Part shown: in pieces, positions 1-8,122 of the stretch
Position numbering within the stretch: position 1 is the stretch's first letter
Layout: every line of letters starts with the position of its first letter
Assembly (NCBI GenBank): GCA_938005615.1
Contig: CALLMV010000014.1
Coordinates: forward strand, 62,001 to 126,000
Reading direction: 5' to 3'
Length of the DNA stretch: 64,000 nucleotides
Origin: an uncultured Verrucomicrobiae bacterium
GTDB lineage: Bacteria > Verrucomicrobiota > Verrucomicrobiia > JADLBR01 > CALLMV01
Program-made: the position numbers and the translations under genes
The notes under the pieces: generated by a model
Told to the model about the DNA's origin: nothing
Database searches by the model: none
The model's input: only the letters and a program-made list of their open reading frames with translations

Positions 1-773
1 AGGCGCTCAACCTCAAGGAGCAAGGTTTTTCCCTCTTCTAAAGCGATGACGTTGACACCAGCGTACGCTGCTACTTCAACAGTGCGTGGTCCAACAACAG
101 GAATATCGAAACGAAAATCCTGTCCCGGTTTACTCACCTTGACCAAGACCGCACGACCACGACCTAACATGCCACCCCGCCGTATAGTTTCATTCGTTCC
201 TTCAAAAGCTTCGACAGCAAGCACAGTGCCGCGCTTGACGATGACGCTTTGTCCAATATCCATCGCACTGATTTTTTTTGCTACATCGAAACCAAATGCT
301 ATATCCTCGCGAAAAATTCTCCTCAACGGAGGACCGATCCGATGTGATGCGGAGATCATGTTTTTTTCTAAAAATGTGTTTGCAGGCAGTAGTCGGATTC
401 CGTCCTTTGCCATCTCGTCAGCGACGGCCCGAAATAGCGTCTCAGCGTTTCTGCGTTTCAAGCGAGCAAGCACCAGCAAAGTGCGAAAATCTGGTCGCAT
501 ATCATAGAGTCTGCCGGGAGTGATCTGCCCGCACATGACTGCAGATTGGGCTCCGCTTTTTTTGAGGAATTTAATTAATCGGTCCAACTGTCCTACATGC
601 ATTACTTCGGCGAAGTCCACTTCCCGCAAGAGTTCAGCATCAGTCTCTCCTTCGAAAGCGGCCATAGCGATCTTTACTGATCCGGCAAGTCTTGCTGCCC
701 TGAGCCACTCACGCGGATAGCTCCCCTTGCCTGCGATCAGTCCGATCGTTTCGTTCGTCTGAATTACGCTCAT
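1..773 (-). CDS. lpxI: UDP-2,3-diacylglucosamine diphosphatase LpxI (3' end outside window)
   Basis: LpxI (DUF1009 family) hydrolyses UDP-2,3-diacylglucosamine to lipid X in lipid A synthesis; it replaces LpxH in many bacteria, so the organism probably makes LPS. I translated the open minus-strand frame by hand. It begins MSVIQTNETIGLIAGKGSYP, the family N-terminus. The C-terminal catalytic half carries the typical signature: DIGQSVIVKRGTVLAVEAFE, then GTNETIRRGG, KPGQDFRFDIPVVGPRTVE and LEEGKTLLLE. The frame is open to the window edge, so only the last residues are missing. The ATG overlaps the stop of the upstream RelE-like gene in an ATGA junction, so the two are probably translationally coupled. 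Confidence 0.93.
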   Translation of the reverse strand, partial: MSVIQTNETIGLIAGKGSYPREWLRAARLAGSVKIAMAAFEGETDAELLREVDFAEVMHVGQLDRLIKFLKKSGAQSAVMCGQITPGRLYDMRPDFRTLLVLARLKRRNAETLFRAVADEMAKDGIRLLPANTFLEKNMISASHRIGPPLRRIFREDIAFGFDVAKKISAMDIGQSVIVKRGTVLAVEAFEGTNETIRRGGMLGRGRAVLVKVSKPGQDFRFDIPVVGPRTVEVAAYAGVNVIALEEGKTLLLEVER

Positions 774-1132
774 TTTTCCTTTCCAGGCGGTCCTATGAGC
801 TCCCAAAAGTTTGCATTTTCTGCGAGCGATTTATCCTCATCACCTAAGGGCAAATTTGATCGGTAGAGAAAATCCTCAAGCGTATTTTTATGAACCACCC
901 GGTGGATAAGCCATCCGTGATCCGTGGGGCTGAAGTAGATTCTGTAATCACCGGCTCGAAATCGGAAAACCGTTCTGCCATCACGTTGGAGCCGACCAAT
1001 TTTACCTGAGTTATCTGTTTCCATATTTTCGGGCAGGTTGTTGAAATCCGACAGGATTTCGAGCTGGAGTAGTTTAGGCAATTGGCACAGTTCCGCAGAG
1101 GCGACTTTGCTTAGATTGATCTGTTTGGTCAT
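770..1132 (-). CDS. RelE/ParE-like domain protein, no antitoxin visible
   Basis: About 120 residues. The central part (VFRFRAGDYRIYF, then HRVVHKNTLEDFLYRS) resembles the RelE/ParE mRNA-interferase fold, where a basic and aromatic strand is followed by a short C-terminal helix. I chose the internal ATG (MTKQINLSK) rather than an in-frame codon 120 bases upstream, because the upstream stretch is the remnant of the NamZ C-terminus read in another frame. No antitoxin gene lies beside it. It sits 4 bases after the expected end of namZ and its stop overlaps the lpxI start, so it appears to be a stable member of that operon. It could be a solitary toxin-fold regulator rather than an active toxin; activity cannot be judged from the sequence. 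Confidence 0.65.
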   Translation of the reverse strand: MTKQINLSKVASAELCQLPKLLQLEILSDFNNLPENMETDNSGKIGRLQRDGRTVFRFRAGDYRIYFSPTDHGWLIHRVVHKNTLEDFLYRSNLPLGDEDKSLAENANFWELIGPPGKEK

Positions 1133-1229
1133 AATCTCAGTTATACAGAAGGAACCGTGAGCGTTCACGCCTGAATCGTTCTTCGTATCTTCTCCATTCT
1201 GCAAAGAGATTCCGCTCGCTGCTAGGCTC

Positions 1230-2378
1230 CTAAGTGAGTGTTCGACGCACACTATCCCCGCCAGTCACTTTATCGAACATCTGGACTTTGGCAGCAGGTG
1301 CTGTAGCTACAAAGTCCCTTCCCGCCACGCTCCGGGCTGCCAAAAGAAAGTGAACTGACAATTCTGAAAGCCTTACCTGATCCAAATTTGCGTAATCAAG
1401 ACGCACTCCAGAATAGGTTTCTCCTGCAAAGCGGCCTTGTGTGATCTGATACCTTACTGGAGTCAACTTGATACCCGAAATTCGCCGCTCTATCAATGCG
1501 TGGTAAAAAGCTTGGGAATCCAATTGACGCGCCCCAACAAGGCGGAAAGGCTCATCTGTGAAAATTCCATTATGCAAAGTGCCCAGCTCGCCTAGCCAAC
1601 CCGTCGCCACGTAGTCGAAGACGCTTCTCACCCGCGGAATATTCGGAGAGGTCGGTACCCAATGAAGTCCAGTGTCAAGCCAAGTCATCGAGCGGCGCCA
1701 TCCCCGCATTCTTACCACGTGCAAGTGGAGCGGATGTCTGGACATCCAGGAGGTCTCATTGAGGTAAAATGCCATTTCGCCAACGGTCAGGCCATGAACG
1801 AAGGGAATTTCAAACTGTCCGACAAAGGAACGAAAACGCGGATCCAAGGGTGGTCCCTCAATTCGGTTCCCTCCCATAGGATTTGGTCTGTCAAGCACCA
1901 TAAACTCCACACCGTTTTCCGCTGCGGCCTGCATGGCCAAACCCATCGTGCTGATGTAGGTGTAGCTGCGGGCCCCGATGTCCTGCATATCAAAAACCAA
2001 AATATTAATCCCTTGGAGCATGGCCCTCGTGGGTTTGCGTGTTTGTCCATAAAGCGAATATATTGGCAGCCCGGAGGCAGGGTCGGTTCGGCTATGCACA
2101 TACTCACCAGCAGGAATCTTGCCGTCGATCCCGTGTTCGGGCCCAAAAAAAGCGACTAACTCGAACCCTCGCCCCCTGCGAAAGTGCTCTGCGGTAGCGA
2201 TACCCCTCGAATCAACGGCCGCTGCATGAGTAATCAATCCCACACGCTTGCCCTTCAGTAACGAAAAATCATTTGCCACCAGAAGATCGATCCCCAGCCA
2301 AATCTTTGTCTCTGCAGGTGCATTTGATACACAGCACAGAACCAGTCCAAGGTGTAATATTTTCAGGATTTTTTGCAT
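1230..2378 (-). CDS. NamZ-like exo-beta-N-acetylmuramidase (DUF1343), C-terminus cut by an in-frame TAG
   Basis: DUF1343 proteins (NamZ) remove terminal MurNAc from peptidoglycan fragments. The start at 2378 gives a signal peptide (MQKILKILHLGLVLCCVSNA). Family motifs follow: GKRVGLITH, FFGPEHGIDG (usually GPEHGIRG), DMQDIGARSYTYISTM, LDRPNP and PTSPNIP. Translation stops at a TAG at 1230-1232 after residue 382. The same frame continues for another 30 codons, ending in FLLYN and a TGA at 1137-1139, which matches the usual W..EL..F..R..YLLY family ending. The gene therefore seems to have lost its last 30 or so residues through one nonsense change, perhaps CAG to TAG. It may still be partly functional, be a young pseudogene, or contain a sequencing error. 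The full-length span would be 1137-2378. Confidence 0.85.
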   Translation of the reverse strand: MQKILKILHLGLVLCCVSNAPAETKIWLGIDLLVANDFSLLKGKRVGLITHAAAVDSRGIATAEHFRRGRGFELVAFFGPEHGIDGKIPAGEYVHSRTDPASGLPIYSLYGQTRKPTRAMLQGINILVFDMQDIGARSYTYISTMGLAMQAAAENGVEFMVLDRPNPMGGNRIEGPPLDPRFRSFVGQFEIPFVHGLTVGEMAFYLNETSWMSRHPLHLHVVRMRGWRRSMTWLDTGLHWVPTSPNIPRVRSVFDYVATGWLGELGTLHNGIFTDEPFRLVGARQLDSQAFYHALIERRISGIKLTPVRYQITQGRFAGETYSGVRLDYANLDQVRLSELSVHFLLAARSVAGRDFVATAPAAKVQMFDKVTGGDSVRRTLT

Positions 2379-2523
2379 TGCTTCACGATTATTGTCTGAT
2401 GTGTGACCGGTCAACAAAACCACAAAGATGATGAATTATGGCTCAGTTCAGCAACTCAAAAACAAGAAACTCATAGCTTCATAGTTGCCGCAAGAACAAC
2501 AATAATATAACTCAATCTTACTC

Positions 2524-3105
2524 ATGCAGCAGCCCGACCCTAGCAAAATACTCTTTATATGCACGGGCAACTACTACCGCAGTCGGCTAGCAGAGATTCT
2601 TTTTAACTATTACTCAAAAATGTGGCGATACCCATTTTGGGCCGAGTCGCGCGGCATGGTCGAAAAATCCGGCCGTGTGGGCATCGCTAGAGAGGTCATC
2701 GATTTTCTCAAACAACGAGGTATTCCTTTGCTCCCCAACCAAGAACGTGACGCCATCACCGTTCAGATTGAAGATTTGGAATCAGCCGGCCTAATCATCG
2801 GTATGTGTCGAGATGAACACCACGCTTTGCTGGCCGAACGTTATCCCCGCGTCCTGAAAATTTTGGAACATGAGCATAGAATCCGTTTTTGGAATGTTGA
2901 CGATGTCCCAGCTAGGGTTGGTTTCTTAGATAAACTTTTTTCCCATGATCTGCCATCTCAACGTGCAGTCAGTGCTTGTGAACATATCGACTTTGCTGTC
3001 CGCGCGCTCTTCGACGAACTCGTTATGCGTGAAGAAGCGCGACAACGTGCCGAACTAGAAAAACAATCTTCTCGTGACGCATCCAAAACTTCAGCAGATG
3101 AATAA
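2524..3105 (+). CDS. low-molecular-weight protein tyrosine phosphatase-like protein
   Basis: 193 residues. The N-terminus has ILFICTGNYYRSRLAE, the P-loop CX5R of the LMW-PTP / arsenate reductase fold (Cys nucleophile, Arg, Ser). The region around WNVDDVPA is where the family carries its Asp general acid, so catalysis is plausible, although the usual DP motif is not canonical. The tail after residue 165 is charged (EEARQRAELEKQSS) and probably extends beyond the catalytic domain. The substrate cannot be told; relatives act on tyrosine-phosphorylated proteins or low-molecular-weight phosphates. The next gene, exonuclease III, starts within its last codons, so they are probably co-transcribed. 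Confidence 0.8.
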   Translation: MQQPDPSKILFICTGNYYRSRLAEILFNYYSKMWRYPFWAESRGMVEKSGRVGIAREVIDFLKQRGIPLLPNQERDAITVQIEDLESAGLIIGMCRDEHHALLAERYPRVLKILEHEHRIRFWNVDDVPARVGFLDKLFSHDLPSQRAVSACEHIDFAVRALFDELVMREEARQRAELEKQSSRDASKTSADE

Positions 3106-3901
3106 CCTGCCGACTGCTGCACACAGCCTCATCTCATGGAACGTCAACGGCTTGCGGTCCATCGCCAGCAAAGGGCTGAGCGTATTCTTGCAAAACCATC
3201 CAGCCGACATTTACTGTTTTCAAGAAACCAAAGCTCAAATACCAGACATCGAAGCAATGCGTTTTCGCTGGCCTAAGGAATATCAGTGCATTTGGTACTC
3301 CGCAGAAAAAAAAGGTTACTCCAGCACCGGTGTCCTGACCCGCATCGCCCCGGCAGACATCATGTTAGGAATTGGCTATCCGGCACACGACAAAGAAGGC
3401 CGAGTCATCACCCTCGACCTAGACTCTTACTATCTGGTTAACGTCTATACACCCAACTCCCAGCCTGAACTCACGCGCCTTGACTACAGAACCCGCGAAT
3501 GGGATCCAGCGTTCCGGGAATTTTGCTGCAAGCTGGCCAACAAAAAACCAGTTATTATCTGCGGCGACCTCAACGTAGCGCACAAAGAAATTGACCTGGC
3601 TCGGCCTGAAGCAAATAGGCACAACGCGGGCTTCACCGACGAAGAGCGACAGACATTTCAACAACTGCTCGACGCTGGATTTACCGACACGTTTCGCCTT
3701 TTTGTTAAAGATGGCGGGCATTACACCTGGTGGAGTTACATGAACCAAGCCCGTGCACGCAACATCGGCTGGCGCATTGATTACTTCCTAGTCAGCAACA
3801 CATTAGTTTCGTCAGTAAAAAACGCCACCATCCTGCCAGAAGTCACAGGATCAGATCACTGCCCCGTGACACTTCAAATCACACCACCTCCTGCAAACTG
3901 A
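3098..3901 (+). CDS. xth: exodeoxyribonuclease III (AP endonuclease)
   Basis: This base-excision repair enzyme cleaves DNA at abasic sites and removes 3' blocking groups. All endonuclease/exonuclease/phosphatase-fold signatures are present in about 267 residues: SWNVNGLRS (Asn), CFQETKA (metal-binding Glu), NVYTPNSQ (Tyr), ICGDLNVAH (Asp/Asn pair), GFTDEER, YTWWSY, IGWRIDYFLVS and GSDHCPV (catalytic Asp-His). The spacing is that of the ExoA/Xth family. An in-frame GTG at 3074 would add eight residues. I prefer the ATG at 3098, which overlaps the phosphatase stop by 8 bases. Confidence 0.95.
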   Translation: MNNLPTAAHSLISWNVNGLRSIASKGLSVFLQNHPADIYCFQETKAQIPDIEAMRFRWPKEYQCIWYSAEKKGYSSTGVLTRIAPADIMLGIGYPAHDKEGRVITLDLDSYYLVNVYTPNSQPELTRLDYRTREWDPAFREFCCKLANKKPVIICGDLNVAHKEIDLARPEANRHNAGFTDEERQTFQQLLDAGFTDTFRLFVKDGGHYTWWSYMNQARARNIGWRIDYFLVSNTLVSSVKNATILPEVTGSDHCPVTLQITPPPAN

Positions 3902-3944
3902 AAACCCCCAACCGCTTCCTAGCAGATTTGCTCATGAAACAAAA

Positions 3945-4553
3945 TCAGCAGCAGGATTTTTTCTCCTCAAACTGCGCTCTTAAATTTTCCTCGTGCGCTT
4001 TTTTGTAAACCTCCACAGCAGCAGTCGCATTCACTAAAAAAATCACCAACCCTGCCAATAAGTCCGGCCACATCGACGCTCTAAAAGCAGTAATGATCCC
4101 AGCAATGATGATGAGGATATTCATAATCGCATCGTTTCGTGCCCAGAGCCATGCACCGTGAAGCAGACTGGAATCTCTGTTCCTAAAACGCACGAGCACA
4201 AAAGCACACGCAAGATTGACTGCCAGCGCCCCCAAGCCAACCACTGACAGTGTTATCGCTTCTGGGACCTCCTGCGTTTGCAGTTTCCTAAATATCATGA
4301 CCAGTGTGATCGTAGCGGGGATCAACATGATACCAGAAAAAACTTTGCCCGCTAAAGCCCGCGAACGCATGGTCCAACCCAGTGCCCACAACACCAAAGA
4401 ATTGACTATGGCATCTTCCAAAAAATCAATCGAGTCCGCCAGCAAGGACACAGATCCGATGGCTAGGGCCACACCGAATTCCACAAAAAAATAGACTGAG
4501 TTCAGAACAATCACAGTTAACAAAGTAAGGCGGAGATTTTTATCAACCATCAA
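3945..4553 (-). CDS. small cation diffusion facilitator-type transporter
   Basis: 202 residues, almost all membrane-embedded, with about six hydrophobic segments. The N-terminal part SVSLLADSIDFLEDA carries the two-Asp metal-site pattern of cation diffusion facilitators (CDF), and a second acidic site is at ARNDAIMN in the fifth segment. CDF proteins export Zn2+, Co2+, Fe2+ or related ions against H+. The usual C-terminal cytoplasmic dimerisation domain is absent; instead there is a short charged tail ending in two cysteines. Short CDF members like this exist, and the metal is unknown. It is convergent with exonuclease III (43-base gap) and divergent from the glycosyltransferase genes across an AT-rich 200-base region. 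Confidence 0.8.
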   Translation of the reverse strand: MMVDKNLRLTLLTVIVLNSVYFFVEFGVALAIGSVSLLADSIDFLEDAIVNSLVLWALGWTMRSRALAGKVFSGIMLIPATITLVMIFRKLQTQEVPEAITLSVVGLGALAVNLACAFVLVRFRNRDSSLLHGAWLWARNDAIMNILIIIAGIITAFRASMWPDLLAGLVIFLVNATAAVEVYKKAHEENLRAQFEEKKSCC

Positions 4554-4762
4554 ACGAAACTATTTGTCATCAACTCGGAAAAAAAGTTTTTTCTCGAGGT
4601 ACACTAATTTAAATTAAATTATTTGAATATTATCATGTAATAATTTTTAGTGAAAATATAAAAAATATTCGAACAGAGATTCTTTTAGAGCAAAATATTG
4701 ATCTCAGTTCGTAAACGAAACTTCACGCTTATTCTTCTTCGGTTATATCTTTGTATTCTAAC

Positions 4763-5947
4763 ATGCAGAGTGGCTCCTCAGACAAACTTCCCATCCTCGC
4801 CTCATTCGTCGGCACCTATCTCAAACCGGAAATGTGGCACGTATACAATCAAATTACAGGTCTTCAAAACTACCGATCCGTCGTGATCACACGGAAACGA
4901 GAAAACTTAACCCTTTTCCCCGAACCGCAGGTCAGGATACTAAACCACAACCTGCCAAGTTGGCCCTGGCGGTATTATATGAAATTTGTGCATCGTGCTC
5001 CACGGGAGATCTACAAGGGCTTGGTCGATGCCCTGCGTTCTGAGCTAGATGCTTGCCAAGCAAGCCTCCTTCACGTCTATTTCGGCCACGAGGCCACACG
5101 CCTTGTCCTTGCACTCCGCCACTTACACATACCATGGGTGGTCTCATTTCACGGTGCGGATCTGGGTCGCTACGTGCTACGCGGTGAGGATAAGCAACGC
5201 CTACCTTTAGTGTTTCAAAATGCCAGACTGGTACTTGCTCGGTGCCAGTATTTTATTCCTAAGCTGATCAACTTGGGTTGTCCGCCAGAAAAAATACGCC
5301 TCAATCGCACCCATATACTCACGGAATTTTTTCCTTATCATCAGCGCTCCTGGTCCGCAGCTGACGGAGTTTGGCACTGGTGCCAAGCTTCACGGTTCAT
5401 CCCCAAGAAGGGCCTTGCTGATACAGTGCGTGCGTTTTCTATTTTTCTTCGGAAATATCCCCGTTCACACCTCCACATCGCAGGTGACGGTCCACAGCGC
5501 AAAGAGATCGAACAACTTGTGCGCCACCTCCAACTCACCGATTCTGTGACACTCCACGGGATGCTAAACCGCGCTGACCTCGCTGAGCTTTATGCACGTT
5601 GTCACTTCTTCCTTCATCCCAGCCTCACGGATCCTGATGGTGATATTGAAGGGGTCCCTAATTCACTATTGGAAGCGATGTCCACGGGTCTTATCTGCAT
5701 CGGTACCCAGCATGCTGGCATCCCCGAAGTTATCCAAGACGGATACAACGGATTACTTGTGCCGGAATCTTCGCCCGAAATGATTGCGGAAAAACTCATT
5801 GAACTTACGTCGCGAACCCAGCAGCTCGAACAACTCTCTCAAGCAGCCTCCTTACACATCAGCAAACACTACACAGCAGCGATCCAAATCGCTTTTCTCG
5901 AGCAATACTATGAAGAAGCGATGACACAAAAATCCACTTCGCCATGA
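4763..5947 (+). CDS. glycosyltransferase family 4 (GT-B fold)
   Basis: About 394 residues with the two-domain GT-B layout. The N-terminal half ends in a SFHGADLG motif; the C-terminal half has RFIPKKGL, HIAGDGPQ (nucleotide-sugar loop) and IEGVPNSLLEAMSTG, the EX7E motif of GT4 retaining enzymes. This resembles transferases of exopolysaccharide, O-antigen and colanic-acid loci. I chose the ATG at 4763; a TTG at 4751 would add four residues. Its stop overlaps the start of the fucosyltransferase gene (ATGA), so the pair is probably made together for one surface glycan. Acceptor and donor cannot be predicted. Confidence 0.88.
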   Translation: MQSGSSDKLPILASFVGTYLKPEMWHVYNQITGLQNYRSVVITRKRENLTLFPEPQVRILNHNLPSWPWRYYMKFVHRAPREIYKGLVDALRSELDACQASLLHVYFGHEATRLVLALRHLHIPWVVSFHGADLGRYVLRGEDKQRLPLVFQNARLVLARCQYFIPKLINLGCPPEKIRLNRTHILTEFFPYHQRSWSAADGVWHWCQASRFIPKKGLADTVRAFSIFLRKYPRSHLHIAGDGPQRKEIEQLVRHLQLTDSVTLHGMLNRADLAELYARCHFFLHPSLTDPDGDIEGVPNSLLEAMSTGLICIGTQHAGIPEVIQDGYNGLLVPESSPEMIAEKLIELTSRTQQLEQLSQAASLHISKHYTAAIQIAFLEQYYEEAMTQKSTSP

Positions 5948-6837
5948 GTACACCTCAATGTGTGGCTGTCGCACTCAGCGACGGTCTGGGCAACCAGATG
6001 TTTCAGTACGCCGCCGCACGTGCAATTTCACTGCGTGCAGACCTGCGACTGAAACTCGACCTGGGCATTTTTCAATCTGGTGACGGATTCCGCAGATACA
6101 TGCTGTCACCTTTTCTACCAAATGCAGAATTTCTCACCAACGAAGAACGTACAGCGTTAATCGGCCCACACTCAACGGCCACCACTCAATGGTGGCCTTA
6201 CCGCGTACTTGACTCTCTTCGCCCGTTACACAGGCGCCGCTTAATCATTCAAACTGGTTGGCACTTTCACGATCACCTTTTGAAAGTACGAACACCATGC
6301 TTGCTGCGTGGTCACTGGCAGAGCGAAAAATATTTCTATGATTTTACGGAATTGATTCGCAGAGAATTTTCCTACCTGGAACAAAATCCCTTAACAAACA
6401 CCAAGCTCCAACATGAAATTTCAAACAGTAACTCGGCTGCCATTCACGTTCGCCGAACTGACTACTTGGCAGCTCACACCGCGGGAATTCACGGCGTATG
6501 TCCATTGGACTACTACGAAAGAGCTGTAAGAGAAATTGAAAAACGTTTTGGAAAAGTTCGTTGGTGGATCTTTTCCGACGACTCAAGTTGGGTTCAAGAA
6601 CAGCCTTTCTTCCGATCATTAGGTCACATATTATCTGGCGATCCGAATAATCCTCTGGAAGATTTCCAGCTCATGCGTAGCTGCCAGCATTTCGTCATAG
6701 CTAACAGCACGTTCAGCTGGTGGGCAGCTTGGCTCGGGGAAAAAACCAATTCTCTAGTCATCGCTCCCCAAAGGTGGTTTACTACCCCCAATCGCGACTC
6801 ATCTCAAATTATCCCGACGCGCTGGCTTCTTCTGTAG
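5944..6837 (+). CDS. alpha-1,2-fucosyltransferase-like protein, GT11
   Basis: 297 residues. GT11 signatures: LSDGLGNQMFQYAAARA at the N-terminus, the donor-binding HxRRxDY motif IHVRRTDYL in the middle, IFSDDSSW, and the C-terminal block ANSTFSWWAAWLG. GT11 enzymes transfer L-fucose from GDP-fucose to galactose on lipopolysaccharide or capsule, often producing host-like blood-group H structures. No GDP-fucose synthesis genes (gmd, fcl) are in the window, so the donor must come from elsewhere if this assignment is right. Starts at an ATGA overlap with the GT4 gene and ends in TAG. Confidence 0.88.
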   Translation: MSTPQCVAVALSDGLGNQMFQYAAARAISLRADLRLKLDLGIFQSGDGFRRYMLSPFLPNAEFLTNEERTALIGPHSTATTQWWPYRVLDSLRPLHRRRLIIQTGWHFHDHLLKVRTPCLLRGHWQSEKYFYDFTELIRREFSYLEQNPLTNTKLQHEISNSNSAAIHVRRTDYLAAHTAGIHGVCPLDYYERAVREIEKRFGKVRWWIFSDDSSWVQEQPFFRSLGHILSGDPNNPLEDFQLMRSCQHFVIANSTFSWWAAWLGEKTNSLVIAPQRWFTTPNRDSSQIIPTRWLLL

Positions 6838-7076
6838 TAATGCAGCGGTTGAGTGGAAATGAGTTGACGAGTGCTTGAACAATAACACTGGTCAGCGTAA
6901 ATTTATATTTAGTGAAGGAAGAACAACTTCAACTGAGAACACACCAAAAAACCAGTAAAGTTCAGTTCCACAAAAAAGGACGCAAAGTATCGCTCAAATG
7001 TACACTACAAAGAGCTAATCGAAGCATTTAATCTTTTTAGCATTGTCATAGAACGACTCGCAGGGACAATCATTAC

Positions 7077-8009
7077 ATGAGTACAGCCACCAAAAATGAC
7101 TTTGCGCGCATGTACATGGATTATCGTCTGACCCCCACCGTAGATTCCGTCGGCGTTGAAGAGCGTGCCGCACGCTTCCAAACCCGTAGTCTCAAAAAAG
7201 ACACCAAGCGGGAAGGTCTGCTCCTGGCTCTCAGTATGATTGATCACACAACCCTCGAAGGCGCAGACACTCCCGCACGCGTTCGCCGCCTGTGCCAAAA
7301 AGCACTTCGACCCTCTCCCGATCATCCTGAATGGGGTCACACCGCAGCCGTCTGTGTTTATCCTACACTTGTACCATACGCGCGTGACGAATTAGGTGAG
7401 AACGCCCCCGTCAAAATTGCCGCTGTCTCCACCTATTTTCCCAGCGGCCAAGGACAACTTAAAGCACGATTAGAAGAAACGCGCCGTGCCGTCGCAGATG
7501 GTGCCGATGAAATCGACATGGTCATCTCTCGCGGACTTTATCTGCGCGGGGAGTATAGCGCCGTCTTCGATGAAATCGCCGCCACCAAGGAAGCCTGTGG
7601 GTCAGCTCGACTCAAAGTCATCCTGGAAACAGGTGAACTCCAAACTTACGACCACGTGCGACGCGCCTCCCACATTGCAATGGACGCTGGCGCTGACTTC
7701 ATCAAAACCTCAACTGGCAAAGTCACCCCTGCAGCCACACTCCCCGTTACCCTCGTGATGCTTGAGGCTATTCGTGACCACTATGAACAGACTGGCAGAA
7801 AAGTCGGCATGAAACCGGCTGGAGGAATAAAAGACTCCAAGACAGCACTTCAATATCTTGTTGCTGTTCGAGAAATTCTGGGAAAAGAGTGGCTTACACC
7901 AGAGTGGTTTCGCTTCGGCGCTTCCTCACTTACCAACGATATCCTCCTCCAACTCCATAAACAAACATCCGGTCACTACCACTGCCCTGAATACATTACC
8001 GTGGATTAA
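7077..8009 (+). CDS. deoC: deoxyribose-phosphate aldolase
   Basis: DeoC splits 2-deoxyribose-5-phosphate into acetaldehyde and glyceraldehyde-3-phosphate in deoxynucleoside catabolism. The 310-residue protein is longer than the E. coli type and resembles the DERA branch with an N-terminal extension of about 50 residues. Key blocks: MIDHTTLEG, AVCVYPT, EIDMVIS, the Schiff-base lysine in DFIKTSTGK, and the second lysine in VGMKPAGGI. An AGGGA sequence about 10 bases upstream supports the ATG at 7077. It stands alone, with no other deo genes nearby. The 239 bases before it hold no gene I can recognise. Confidence 0.94.
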   Translation: MSTATKNDFARMYMDYRLTPTVDSVGVEERAARFQTRSLKKDTKREGLLLALSMIDHTTLEGADTPARVRRLCQKALRPSPDHPEWGHTAAVCVYPTLVPYARDELGENAPVKIAAVSTYFPSGQGQLKARLEETRRAVADGADEIDMVISRGLYLRGEYSAVFDEIAATKEACGSARLKVILETGELQTYDHVRRASHIAMDAGADFIKTSTGKVTPAATLPVTLVMLEAIRDHYEQTGRKVGMKPAGGIKDSKTALQYLVAVREILGKEWLTPEWFRFGASSLTNDILLQLHKQTSGHYHCPEYITVD

Positions 8010-8122
8010 CACGAAGCGCCCATTAAAGGCCACTACTAGACCATTATAAAACAGCCAATTCACACACGCTTGCAAGACACTTCACCTCTTGAAACGCCAC
8101 TGATGAGTACATAAATATATTC

